A DNA stretch of 64,000 nucleotides. Source: Halalkalicoccus tibetensis. Lineage in GTDB: Archaea > Halobacteriota > Halobacteria > Halobacteriales > Halalkalicoccaceae. The stretch is from assembly GCF_037996645.1 (NCBI RefSeq), contig NZ_JBBMXV010000004.1, positions 335,684 to 399,683 on the forward strand, read 5' to 3'. The notes under the pieces were generated by a model. That model ran no database searches. It had not been told where the DNA came from and worked only from the letters and a program-made list of their open reading frames with translations. Numbering within the stretch: position 1 is the stretch's first letter; every line of letters begins with the position of its first letter. A program made the position numbers and the translations under genes. This document shows positions 16,124 to 24,366 of this stretch, one piece after another.

Positions 16124-17209
16124 TCAGTTGTGCTCCTCGATGAGCTCGATCACGTCGAACTCCTCGTAGGAGTCGAACGCCTCCTCGACGATCTCCTCAG
16201 CCCGCTCGGGCCCCTCGTGGTAGACCGGATTGCCCGTCTCGTCGGACCACTCCTGGGTCCGGTCGTCCTCGACGGCCTCCTCGAAGGCGTCGGAGAGCCA
16301 CTCGTTTCGGCCCTCGGGGGTGCCCGGGGGCGTGTAGACGCCGCGGAACAGCCCGCCGACGAAGTCCATCTCGTCGCCCTCGACCTCGTCGACCGCCTCG
16401 TCGATGCCCGGGATGTCGGGATACACTTCGGTCCCCCCGCTGAGGAACGAGACGACCGGGAACGCGTTGCCGGCCTCGACCGTCGAGCGCGTCCCCGCGT
16501 CGGTCCCGATCCCACAGGGGACCTCGCCGCTCGCGACCGCCTCGGCGACCGGCCCCGTCCCCGTGTACTGGGGACGTTCCTCCCAGTCCCAGAACTCGTA
16601 CTCGTATCTCGCGAGCAGCGTGATGATGTCCTGCGGGCTGCCGGGCTCCTGGATGCCGACCGAGGACATCTCGCCGGCCTCGAACAGGTCGAGGACGTCC
16701 TGGAACGAGTCGACCTGGTCCTCCCACTCCTCGTTGACGATCAGACACCACGCCGACTCGCCGAACACACAGACGCCCTCGGGATCCCGGATGTCGAACC
16801 CGGGGTCGTCGAGCAGCTGCGGGGCGACCTCCAGCGGCGTCGCGCTCCCGAGGATCGTATGGCCGTCGGTGTCGGCACCCATCAGGTCGCCGTAGCCGTT
16901 GAGCCCGCCGGCGCCCGGCACGTTGTCGATCTGGATGTTCTCGCCGACGGAGTCCGTCAGCGCCTCGACGATCCCGCGCGCGTAGACATCGGTACCGCCC
17001 CCCTGGTCGTAGGGGACGATATAGCGGATGTTCTGTGAGGCTTCCCAGTCCTCGTCCTCGTCCTCGCCACCCCCATCGTCGTCGGCCAGACAGCCGGCGA
17101 GGGTCGCTACCGATCCCGCGCCGGCCAACTGGAGAAACCGGCGTCGTCCCGGCCGTACCGTGCTCCTTGTCTGTTCGCCCGCCGTCGGTTCGTGCTGTCG
17201 TTCGCTCAT
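16124..17209 (-). CDS. tctC: TctC-type periplasmic-binding lipoprotein of the TTT transporter
   Basis: 361-residue extracellular solute-binding protein. The N-terminus has a twin-arginine signal (RRRF at 22-25) and a lipobox ending LAGC with the lipidated cysteine at C40, followed by an acidic tether DDDGGGEDEDED. The mature part has the TctC/BugT fold hallmarks IRYIVPYDQGGGTDVYAR and NVPGAGGLNGYGDLMGA, which bind the carboxylates of the ligand. I chose the ATG at 17209 because it directly precedes the signal peptide. It is the first gene of the probable operon tctC-tctB-tctA-VOC-cupin-FAD/Fe-S-tautomerase. Confidence 0.92.
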   Translation of the reverse strand: MSERQHEPTAGEQTRSTVRPGRRRFLQLAGAGSVATLAGCLADDDGGGEDEDEDWEASQNIRYIVPYDQGGGTDVYARGIVEALTDSVGENIQIDNVPGAGGLNGYGDLMGADTDGHTILGSATPLEVAPQLLDDPGFDIRDPEGVCVFGESAWCLIVNEEWEDQVDSFQDVLDLFEAGEMSSVGIQEPGSPQDIITLLARYEYEFWDWEERPQYTGTGPVAEAVASGEVPCGIGTDAGTRSTVEAGNAFPVVSFLSGGTEVYPDIPGIDEAVDEVEGDEMDFVGGLFRGVYTPPGTPEGRNEWLSDAFEEAVEDDRTQEWSDETGNPVYHEGPERAEEIVEEAFDSYEEFDVIELIEEHN

Positions 17210-17294
17210 GGTTCTGTAGCACCCGACCCTGTCTTGCCATCTACCCTCCCCGGCCGCGCGCCGATCGTCCGGCGCCACGTCCTTGTGTTCCGGT

Positions 17295-17456
17295 AACGCA
17301 CGTCAGGGTCTCACTATCACGATTATAGACGGACAATATAAAACTTTCTACAAGGATTCGGCGCTGGGATCGGTGGTGCGTCTCGTCGGCGGTTCAGTCG
17401 CCCGAGCTCCCCGATCCGAGCGGGTTCGGACGCAGCTTTATATGCAACGCACGTCA
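17295..17456. promoter_or_regulatory. Divergent promoter region of tctC and usp with an 11-bp direct repeat
   Basis: The 256-bp divergent space has a minus-strand TATA box (TTTTATATTG, about 17335-17343) for the tct operon and a plus-strand TATA box (CTTTATATG, about 17436-17444) for usp, the latter giving a leaderless message. The 11-mer AACGCACGTCA occurs twice in the same orientation, at 17295-17305 and 17446-17456. Each copy lies on the downstream side of one of the two TATA boxes. This arrangement would suit a shared regulator. Confidence 0.5.
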
Positions 17457-17465
17457 ACACGGACC

Positions 17466-17906
17466 ATGGTGATCGTCGCAGCGATCGACAGAAGCGATAG
17501 ATCGAACGCCATCGTTCGGGAGGCAGCCAGGCTGGGCGAGGCGTTCGACGAGCCCGTCGAGGTCGTTCACGTCCTCACGCGCGAGGAGTTCGTCTCCCTC
17601 GAACGGACGAACGTCAGCGAGACCGGCGAGGCGGTGCCCGTCGAGGGGGTCGTCGAGACCGCCGAGGGGATCGCCGAGGAGGCGATCGGCCGGGCCGGCG
17701 TTACGGCGACCGCCGTGGGCCTCCTCGGCGATCCGGCCGATGAGATCGTCGAGCACGCCCACGATCGCGACGCCCGGTACGTCGTCGTCGCCGGGCGGAA
17801 ACGCTCCCCGGTCGGGAAGGCGCTGTTCGGCAGCGTCGTCCAGTCCGTGCTGCTGGGTGCGGAGTGTCCGGTCGTCTCGCTGCGCACCGAGGCGGACGAG
17901 GACTAG
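17466..17906 (+). CDS. Universal stress protein (UspA family)
   Basis: 146-residue single-domain Usp with the nucleotide-binding alpha/beta fold. It opens VIVAAIDRSDRSNAIVREA and closes with the ATP-binding-type motif AGRKRSPVGKALFGSVVQSV, that is G-x2-x9-G-S/T. Haloarchaea carry many Usp genes whose individual roles are unknown. It is divergent from the tct operon and its last 4 bp (CTAG, 17903-17906) are shared with the stop codon of the convergent dehydrogenase gene. I chose the ATG at 17466, 22-30 bp after a TATA box. Confidence 0.88.
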   Translation: MVIVAAIDRSDRSNAIVREAARLGEAFDEPVEVVHVLTREEFVSLERTNVSETGEAVPVEGVVETAEGIAEEAIGRAGVTATAVGLLGDPADEIVEHAHDRDARYVVVAGRKRSPVGKALFGSVVQSVLLGAECPVVSLRTEADED

Positions 17907-18958
17907 AGCCGTTCTGAGAGCGCGTCGACCATTTCTTCGGTTCCTGCCGACCCACCGAGGTCCGGCGGCGTCGGTGCCGAATCGTCGGCCAGCACCTCCC
18001 GAACTACTTCCCAGAGGTCCTCCGAGACCCCCTCCTCGCCGACGTTCTCGAACAGCATCGCCCCCGAGAGCACCGTCGCGATCGGATTGGCGACCCCCTC
18101 GCCGGTGATGTCGGGAGCGCTTCCGTGGACCGGCTCGAACATCGAGGGGTACTCGCCCGAGCGGTTGACGTTTCCGGAGGGTGCGAGGCCCATGCTGCCC
18201 GTGACGATCGCGCCGATGTCGGTCAGGATGTCCCCGAAGAGGTTCGAGGCGACGACCACGTCGAACTCCTCGGGCCGGCGGATGAAGTCCATCGACGCGG
18301 CGTCGACCAGCAGGCTCTCGACCTCGACGTCGGGGTAGTCCTCGCGGACCTCTTCTACTAACTCGTCCCAGAACACCATGCTGTAGGCCTGGGCGTTCGA
18401 CTTGGTGATGCTCGTGAGGTGGCCCTCGCGTTCCTGAGCGGCCTCGAATGCCGCCCGGAGGATCGCCTCGGTTCCCTGGCGGGTGAACACCGAGGTCTGG
18501 ATCGCGATCTCGTGGTCGAAGCCGACGTGTTCGCGCCCGCCGACGTCGGAGTACTCGCCCTCGGTGTTCTCGCGGAAGACGACGAAGTCGACGTCGCCGC
18601 CCTCGTAGCCCGCAAGCGGGCTCTCGACGCCCTCGAAGAGGATCGACGGGCGCTCGCAGACCTGCTGGTTGAACTCCTTGCGGATGGGCAGGAGCAGGCC
18701 GTGGAGGGTGACGTGGTCGGGGACCTCCGGATGGCCGACGGCACCCAGGAGGATTGCGTCGCTTTTCTCCAGTCGATCGAGCGCGTCGTCGGGCATCATC
18801 GCGCCCTCATCGAGGTAGCGGTCGCTGCCCCAGTCGTATTCGGTGAACTCTACCTCGACGCCGTGGCTCTCCGCGACCTCCTCGAACAGCGGCAGGGTCG
18901 CCTCGACGACTTCCGGCCCGATCCCGTCGCCGGGGATCGTGGCGATCTCGTAAGACAT
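17903..18958 (-). CDS. Tartrate/D-malate dehydrogenase-type member of the isopropylmalate dehydrogenase family
   Basis: 351-residue NAD(P)-dependent beta-decarboxylating dehydrogenase. The start ATIPGDGIGPEV, the substrate loop LLPIRKEFNQQVCERPS, the motif VVFRENTEGEYSDVGG and the end PVHGSAPDITG are typical. The RENTEGEYSDVGGR form and the VGHPEVPDHVTLHGLLLPIR loop fit the tartrate dehydrogenase/D-malate dehydrogenase branch better than isocitrate or leucine-pathway enzymes. It would turn D-malate or tartrate into pyruvate- or glycerate-level products. Its place next to a TTT transporter supports organic-acid catabolism. LeuB activity cannot be excluded. A TATA-like CTTAATCC lies about 25-30 bp upstream. 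Confidence 0.8.
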   Translation of the reverse strand: MSYEIATIPGDGIGPEVVEATLPLFEEVAESHGVEVEFTEYDWGSDRYLDEGAMMPDDALDRLEKSDAILLGAVGHPEVPDHVTLHGLLLPIRKEFNQQVCERPSILFEGVESPLAGYEGGDVDFVVFRENTEGEYSDVGGREHVGFDHEIAIQTSVFTRQGTEAILRAAFEAAQEREGHLTSITKSNAQAYSMVFWDELVEEVREDYPDVEVESLLVDAASMDFIRRPEEFDVVVASNLFGDILTDIGAIVTGSMGLAPSGNVNRSGEYPSMFEPVHGSAPDITGEGVANPIATVLSGAMLFENVGEEGVSEDLWEVVREVLADDSAPTPPDLGGSAGTEEMVDALSERL

Positions 18959-19040
18959 GTACTCGCATACTCCCGGGGAGAGGATTAAGCCGTTACGGAG
19001 TCGGAGCGCGAGGAATCAACCGTTGCGGCGGCCGGCGCGA

Positions 19041-19188
19041 GGGCGGTCGCCATTCCCGGCGACCGCCCGAGCGGGGCGGGGAAAGGCTGGCGTCCCGAGC
19101 GAGCGGTTCTGACCTGAACCGCTCGCAATGCGGCCTGGTGGAAATGAAAAGGGCGAGCGAGGAACGCCAGTTCCGAGCGAGGGCTTTC
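19041..19188 (+). repeat. Structured 148-bp element, copy B (candidate ncRNA or leader)
   Basis: Matches the element at 484-631 in the same total length and internal spacing. Stem 1 is GGGCGGTCGCC/GGCGACCGCCC (19041-19051/19058-19068) with a 6-nt loop. The 30-nt linker again contains GGCGGGGAAAGGCTGG. Stem 2 is GCGAGCGGTTC/GAACCGCTCGC (19099-19109/19116-19126), where the G-C pair replaces the A-T pair of copy A. The 31-nt block 19127-19157 is nearly identical to copy A. Stem 3 is GGAAC/GTTCC around GCCA, flanked by CGA and GAG that can form tandem G-A pairs. It ends 39 nt before the crotonase start, in sense orientation, with a T-rich stretch (GGTTTTTC) between. Confidence 0.75.
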
Positions 19189-19227
19189 TTGAGGAAGGTT
19201 TTTCAACGGGCCATGCGGTGTACTGCC

Positions 19228-20010
19228 ATGGCAAGCCACACGGCCTACGAGAGCATCAGCGTCGACGTCGAGGACCGGGTCGCCATGATCGAGTTCCACC
19301 GCCCTGAGGTGTACAACGCGCTGAACGACGCGGTGATGCTCGACCTCTCCAGGGCCTTCGACGAGATCCAACTCGACAGGGAGATCGACGCGGTCGTCGT
19401 CACCGGCGAGGGCGAGGACGCCTTCTCTGCTGGCGCCGACATCACCGAGTACGCCGGCCCTGCGGAGGAACACGCCCACCAGGAGGACCGCCAGGAGCTG
19501 TTCTACGAGATGTACCGGAAACCCCTCGAGTGCCACGCGCCCGTGATCGCGAAGGTCAACGGGTACTGTGTGGGTGGCGGGCTGATCTTCGCGATGTTCT
19601 GTGACATGCGCGTCGCCGTCGAAGGGGCGAAGTTCGGCGTGCCGACCGCGAACATCGGCCAGATCCCCACCGGAGGATCGAACAAGCGCGCGATCGAGCT
19701 CGTCGGGGAGGCGAAGGCGAAGGAGATCGTCTTCACCGCGGGGTTCATCGACGCCGCGGAGGCCGAACGGATCGGCCTGGTCAACCACGCTGTCCCGCGC
19801 GAGGAGCTCGATTCGACGGTCGAGGGGATCGTCGAGGGCATCCAGAGTACGGGTCGAAAGGCCGTGAAGAACTCCAAGCGCGCGCTCAACTACGCCGCGG
19901 AGGCGCCCGACGCCGAGACCGCCCGCGAGTTCGAGGCCGAGCTCTGGTGGGAGCAGTTCGCCAGCGACGAACGGCGCGAGCTGGTCGACGAGTTCAACGA
20001 GGGTGAGTGA
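19228..20010 (+). CDS. Enoyl-CoA hydratase/isomerase (crotonase) family protein lacking both canonical glutamates
   Basis: 260 residues with the crotonase fold: N-terminal substrate motif FHRPEVYNALND and oxyanion-hole strand FSAGADITEY. In classical enoyl-CoA hydratase the two catalytic glutamates lie in GGGCELAMMCD and PEILLGTIPGAGG. Here the same places read GGGLIFAMFCD and PTANIGQIPTGG, so neither glutamate is present. The enzyme is therefore probably not a simple hydratase; crotonase relatives include lyases, decarboxylases, thioesterases and isomerases. It is followed 2 bp later by a CaiB-type CoA-transferase, which would make its CoA substrate. The ATG at 19228 is preferred over the one at 19213 by position relative to a TATA-like TTTTTCAA. 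Confidence 0.8.
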   Translation: MASHTAYESISVDVEDRVAMIEFHRPEVYNALNDAVMLDLSRAFDEIQLDREIDAVVVTGEGEDAFSAGADITEYAGPAEEHAHQEDRQELFYEMYRKPLECHAPVIAKVNGYCVGGGLIFAMFCDMRVAVEGAKFGVPTANIGQIPTGGSNKRAIELVGEAKAKEIVFTAGFIDAAEAERIGLVNHAVPREELDSTVEGIVEGIQSTGRKAVKNSKRALNYAAEAPDAETAREFEAELWWEQFASDERRELVDEFNEGE

Positions 20011-20012
20011 CC

Positions 20013-21218
20013 ATGGCCGGGAACCGGGGTCCGCTCTCGGGAGTTTCGGTCGTCGAGATGACCGCCCACCGCGCGGGTCCGTTCTGTGGCGCGCTGCTCG
20101 CGGACATGGGCGCGGAGGTCGTGAAGATCGAACGCCCCGGCGTCGGCGACCCCGCGCGCTCCCAGGGCGTCGGCCCCGAGGGCAAATCGGGCTACTTCAT
20201 GGCCAATAATAGAAACAAGAAGTCGGTGACGCTCGATCTCAAGAGCGAGGCGGGCGTCGAGGCCGCCCGGCCCCTGCTGGAGGCGACCGACGTCTTCGTC
20301 GAAAATTTTGGATATGGTGTCACCGACAAGCTCGGCATCGGCTACGAGGATCTCCGCGAACGCAATCCCGAGCTCGTCTACGCGAGCATCAAGGGCTATG
20401 GCGAGAGCGGGCCGTATAAGGAAAAGCCGGGCCTCGACCTGATCCTCCAGGCCGAGGGCGGGATCATGAGCGTCACCGGGCCCGAGGGCGGCCAGCCCGT
20501 GAAGGTCGGGCAGGCGATCGGCGACCTGACGACGGGGATGTTCGCGGCGATGGGCGTGCTCGCCAGGCTCTACGAACGCGAACGCGTCGACGAGAGGAGC
20601 GACGAGTTCGTCGGGAAGTTCGACGTCGGGCTGTTCGACTCCATCGTGACGCTCATGAACGAGTACCTGACCGAGTACTCGATGGACGGATCGGTTCCGG
20701 GCCCGCAGGGAACGAGCCACCAGACGCTCGTGCCCTACCAGCGCTTCGAGACCTCGAATGGGGCGCTCGTCACGGGCGTCCCGAGCGACGACCGCTGGGA
20801 CGACTTTGCCGAGCTGCTGGGCCGCGAGGAGCTCCTCGAATACCCGACCAACGACGACCGCCAGGAGCACGCCGAGGAGGTACTGGAGATCATCGAGGCG
20901 GAGTTCGAGATGGAGAGCACGGAGCACTGGCTCGACGCGCTCACGGAGTACGGCTTTCCCTGCGGGCCGATCAACGACGTCGAGGGCGTCGTCGAGCACG
21001 AACAGACCGCGGCGCGCGACCTGACGATCCCCCACGAGGACCCCGACTGGGGCGAGTGTCTGCTGCCGGGCCACCCGATCGACTTCGCGGGCTACGAGCC
21101 CGAGATCCGCGAGCCGGCGCCGCGGCTCGGCGAGCACACCGAGGAGGTCTTCGAGGACGTTGCGGGCGACCAGACGACGCTGGAGGAGTGGACCGCGGGC
21201 GGGGCGTTCGGCGACTGA
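20013..21218 (+). CDS. CaiB/BaiF-type (class III) CoA-transferase 1
   Basis: About 401 residues. Class III CoA-transferases move CoA from one acid to another through an aspartyl-CoA intermediate. The opening SGVSVVEMTAHRAGPFCGALLADMG, the motif VVKIERPGVGD and the region VGQAIGDLTTGMFAAMG, holding the likely catalytic aspartate, fit the family. The ATG at 20013 has a GGTGA ribosome-binding-like sequence 7 nt upstream. A GTG at 20007 overlapping the crotonase stop is the alternative. With the preceding crotonase it forms a two-gene unit, the same pairing as CaiD/CaiB of carnitine metabolism. The acid is unknown. The stop abuts the stop of the convergent FAD/Fe-S gene. Confidence 0.87.
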   Translation: MAGNRGPLSGVSVVEMTAHRAGPFCGALLADMGAEVVKIERPGVGDPARSQGVGPEGKSGYFMANNRNKKSVTLDLKSEAGVEAARPLLEATDVFVENFGYGVTDKLGIGYEDLRERNPELVYASIKGYGESGPYKEKPGLDLILQAEGGIMSVTGPEGGQPVKVGQAIGDLTTGMFAAMGVLARLYERERVDERSDEFVGKFDVGLFDSIVTLMNEYLTEYSMDGSVPGPQGTSHQTLVPYQRFETSNGALVTGVPSDDRWDDFAELLGREELLEYPTNDDRQEHAEEVLEIIEAEFEMESTEHWLDALTEYGFPCGPINDVEGVVEHEQTAARDLTIPHEDPDWGECLLPGHPIDFAGYEPEIREPAPRLGEHTEEVFEDVAGDQTTLEEWTAGGAFGD

Positions 21219-24200
21219 TCAGACCAACGCCGCTTCGAGCTTCCTGACCGGATGGGGCGGCTTTTCTCCATACTCGTCGCCGATCTGGCTGCGACACGAC
21301 GAGCCGGGAGCGACGACGCTTTCTCCAGTGCTCTCCTCGATCTGTCCGAAGAGGATCGAGCCGACCGCCTGGCTCATCGAGTAGTGTTCGGCCTCGTAGC
21401 CGAACGAGCCGGCCATCCCACAGCAGCCCGAATCGAGCGGATCGACCCGGTAGCCGGCTCGTCTGAGCACGCCGACGGTGTGGTGGTCCTTCTTGACCGC
21501 CTTCTGGTGGCAGTGGCCGTGATACGTGAGCGACTCGTCGAGCGCGCCGAAGCGCATCGCCTCGTCGAGGCGGAACCGATCGACGTACTCCATGACGCCG
21601 TAGGTGTTCTCGGCGATCCGCTCGACTGCGTCACCTGAAAGGAGGTCCAGGTAGTCGAGCTGGAACATCACCGCATCCGAGGGCTCGACGACGACCACGT
21701 CCCAGCCCGCGTTGACGTCGGGTGCGAGCGCGGTGACGTTGCGGTCGGCCTTCTCCTTCGCGAGGTCGATCAGCCCCTTCGAGTGGGCGGGCCGGCCGCT
21801 GCCGGTCACACCTTCGGGAATCCTCACGTGGACGTTCGCGGCTTCGAGCACGCGGATCGCGGCCTTCCCCGCCTTCGTGTTGTTGTGGTCGGTGAACGTA
21901 TCGGGAAAGAGGAGGACCCTCCGGTCGGCCTCCGTTTCGCTCACCTGCGGGCCGCGTTTCTCGTACCACTCGGTGAGCGTCTCGGGCTCGAAGGCCGGCA
22001 GGGTGCGCTCGCGGGCGATCCCCAGCACCTTCTCGGTGACGAGCCCAGAGCCGGGAAGCGAGCTCGCGAGGTTCGAGACCGGCGCGGTCGCGCTCCCGAG
22101 GTCCGAGAGCCAGTCGATCCGCGCGAAGACGCGCGATCGGAGGTCGACCCCGTGGCGCTTCAGGTACTCGTGTTCGACCTCGACCTTCATCTTCGCCATG
22201 TCGACCTCGGAGGGACAGTCCCGTGCACAGCCCTTACAGCCCACACAGAGGTCCATCACCTCGTGCATGAACTCGACGTCGAACTGCTCTTCCTCAGGGA
22301 GGTCGCCGCTCATCGCCTGGCGCAGCATGTTCCCCCGGCCCCGCGTGCTCGTGATCTCCTCCTGGGAGGCCCGATACGTGGGACACATCACGCCGCCCGC
22401 GCCGTCCTGGCTGGTGCGACAGCCGCCACAGCCGTGACAGAGCTCGGCCATCCCCTGAAAGCCGTTCTCGTTCTCCCAGTTGAGCTCGGGATCGAAGCCC
22501 GCCTCGAACTCGTAGTCGGGCCCGAAGCGGAGGTTCTCGCTCATGTCGAAGTCCCCACAGACGGAGCCCGGATTCAAGAGCCAGTCGGGGTCGAACGCCG
22601 TCTTGAGGTCGCGAAAGACCTCCCAGAGGTGCTCGCCGTAGAGCTTCCTGTTCCATTGGGTTCTGGCCCTGCCGTCGCCGTGCTCGCCCGAGACCGACCC
22701 GCCGTATTTCACCGCGAGGTCGGTCGCCGCGTCCGAGATCGAGACCATCGTCTCGACACCCTCGGCGGTCTTGGTGTCGATCAGCGGGCGGACGTGCATA
22801 CAGCCCGGACCGGCGTGAGCGTAGAAGCTCCCGAACGTGTCGTGCTCCTCGAAGACCTCTTGGAAGTCGGCGGTGTACTCCGGGAGGTGTTCGGGCGGGA
22901 TCGCGACGTCCTCGATGAAGGCGATGTGTTTCTCGTCGCCGGTTCGCGAGAGGAGGATCGGCGTCGAGGCTTTCCGCATCTTCCAGAACTCCTTTCGGGT
23001 CTCCTCGTCGTAGGCCTCGTAGCCGTCGAAGGCGATCTCGCCGACCCGATCCTCTAGCAGCCCCTCGACCTTCTCGCGGCGCTCCTCGTCGGAGTCGGCG
23101 TAGAACTCGACCAGCAGGAACGTGTCCGTCTCGTCGGGCAGGATCCCGATCACGTCCTTGAACTCGTCGAGCCCGCGCGCGAGGTCGACGAGCACGCCGT
23201 CGAGCACCTCGAGGGCGGCGGGCTCGTGTTCGAGGATCGGGCCGACGTCCTCCATCGCCTCGAGTAGGCTGTGGTAGGTGAGCAGTCCGATCGATTTGGT
23301 CTCGGGGATCGGCTCCAGGCTCACCTCGGCCTCGGTGACGATGGCGAGGGTGCCCTCGCTGCCGACGAGCAGGCGTGCGAGGTTGACGACGCCCGCTTCG
23401 GTACTTCCCTCCCCACTACTCGCGGTTACACCGCTCGTGTCCTCCGAGGCGCGTTGCGCCTCGCTTGCCTCCTCGACCAGCACGTCGAGGTTGTAGCCCG
23501 AGACGTTGCGCTTCATGCTCGGGTAGCGCTCGGCGACGGCGTCGCTCTCCTCGTCGATGATCCGCACCACTTCGGCGTAGATTCGCTCGATCAGCTCGCC
23601 GTCGGGATCGGACCGCTCGCGGAGCTCGTCAATCCCGATCTCGCCGAAGGTGTGGACCGACCCGTCCGAGAGAACGGCCTCGCACTCCTCGACGTAGGCG
23701 TCGGTCTTCCCGTACAGAAGCGAGTGTGCGCCGGTCGTGTTGTTGCCGATCGCACCCCCCAAGGCGCTGCGGTCGGCCGTGGAGGGGTCGGGCGCGAACT
23801 TGATCCCCTCGGGTTCGAGCGTGCGGTTGAGCTCGCCCAGCGTGACCCCCGTCTGGGCGCGTGCGCGAATCGCGTCGGGGTCCACGTCGGTGATCCCGTT
23901 CATGTACCGCGAGAGGTCGAGCACGACCGCCTCGTTGACCGCCTGGCCCGCGAGGCTCGTGCCGCCGCCCCGCGGGAGCACGGGGATCTCGCGTCCGGCA
24001 CAGTAGGTCATCACCGCGGCGATGTCCTCCGTCGAGGTCGGGAACACCACGCCGATGGGCGTGACCTCGTAGGCGCTGGCGTCGGTCGCGTACAGCTCCC
24101 TGGAGTACTCGTCGAAGCGGACGTCGCCCTCGACGCGCGCCTCGAGATCCGAGACGAGGTCGGGTCGCTCGACGTCGCCGTTCGTGTAGTCGTAGTTCGC

Positions 24201-24242
24201 TCGGTCGTCGGTCGCGGGGTCGTTTCGGTCGCTCGTAGCCAT
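21219..24242 (-). CDS. Fused FAD-linked/Fe-S 2-hydroxyacid dehydrogenase, paralogue 2
   Basis: 1007-residue protein with the same order as the other two fusions in the window. The FAD-binding domain has LPRGGGTSLAGQAV and GGAIGNNTTGAHS, then the FAD-oxidase C domain. The first Fe-S cluster CHGCGGC starts near 602, the second CVGCKGCARDCP near 666, and the C-terminal module carries [13 protein letters not shown] near 940. It is closest in visible sequence to paralogue 1, sharing long stretches such as WLLNPGSVCGDFDMSENLRF. Likely a membrane-associated D-lactate/glycolate-type dehydrogenase. A short low-complexity insert (ASSGEGSTEAG) sits in the FAD domain. It lies 124 bp downstream of the CaiB 2 gene and has its own upstream A/T element. 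The ATG at 24242 is chosen because the upstream extension is basic. Confidence 0.85.
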   Translation of the reverse strand: MATSDRNDPATDDRANYDYTNGDVERPDLVSDLEARVEGDVRFDEYSRELYATDASAYEVTPIGVVFPTSTEDIAAVMTYCAGREIPVLPRGGGTSLAGQAVNEAVVLDLSRYMNGITDVDPDAIRARAQTGVTLGELNRTLEPEGIKFAPDPSTADRSALGGAIGNNTTGAHSLLYGKTDAYVEECEAVLSDGSVHTFGEIGIDELRERSDPDGELIERIYAEVVRIIDEESDAVAERYPSMKRNVSGYNLDVLVEEASEAQRASEDTSGVTASSGEGSTEAGVVNLARLLVGSEGTLAIVTEAEVSLEPIPETKSIGLLTYHSLLEAMEDVGPILEHEPAALEVLDGVLVDLARGLDEFKDVIGILPDETDTFLLVEFYADSDEERREKVEGLLEDRVGEIAFDGYEAYDEETRKEFWKMRKASTPILLSRTGDEKHIAFIEDVAIPPEHLPEYTADFQEVFEEHDTFGSFYAHAGPGCMHVRPLIDTKTAEGVETMVSISDAATDLAVKYGGSVSGEHGDGRARTQWNRKLYGEHLWEVFRDLKTAFDPDWLLNPGSVCGDFDMSENLRFGPDYEFEAGFDPELNWENENGFQGMAELCHGCGGCRTSQDGAGGVMCPTYRASQEEITSTRGRGNMLRQAMSGDLPEEEQFDVEFMHEVMDLCVGCKGCARDCPSEVDMAKMKVEVEHEYLKRHGVDLRSRVFARIDWLSDLGSATAPVSNLASSLPGSGLVTEKVLGIARERTLPAFEPETLTEWYEKRGPQVSETEADRRVLLFPDTFTDHNNTKAGKAAIRVLEAANVHVRIPEGVTGSGRPAHSKGLIDLAKEKADRNVTALAPDVNAGWDVVVVEPSDAVMFQLDYLDLLSGDAVERIAENTYGVMEYVDRFRLDEAMRFGALDESLTYHGHCHQKAVKKDHHTVGVLRRAGYRVDPLDSGCCGMAGSFGYEAEHYSMSQAVGSILFGQIEESTGESVVAPGSSCRSQIGDEYGEKPPHPVRKLEAALV

Positions 24243-24329
24243 TGTGAACTGTGTCTCGTTGTGGTCCTCGCCGCGTTCCGTCCGGCGTCCGCTCCGGTGG
24301 CGCCGGTCCGATCTCGAACGTGAAGTGGT

Positions 24330-24349
24330 AACACGCAGGTAAATGTGTT
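24330..24349 (-). promoter_or_regulatory. Inverted repeat around a TATA-like element upstream of 21219-24242
   Basis: AACAC and GTGTT arms with a 10-bp spacer (24330-24349) enclose an A/T-rich CATTTACC on the minus strand, about 90-100 bp before the start of the FAD/Fe-S gene. If this is the promoter the message has a leader of roughly 70 nt. The arms suit a dimeric regulator, but the evidence is only this symmetry. Confidence 0.35.
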
Positions 24350-24366
24350 GCGCCCCGCTTCTTCGC

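Noticed and set aside
17903-18958. Calling this gene leuB (3-isopropylmalate dehydrogenase)
   Set aside because: The RENTEGEYSDVGG motif and the substrate loop fit the tartrate/D-malate branch better, and no leucine pathway genes are nearby. LeuB activity is kept only as an alternative.
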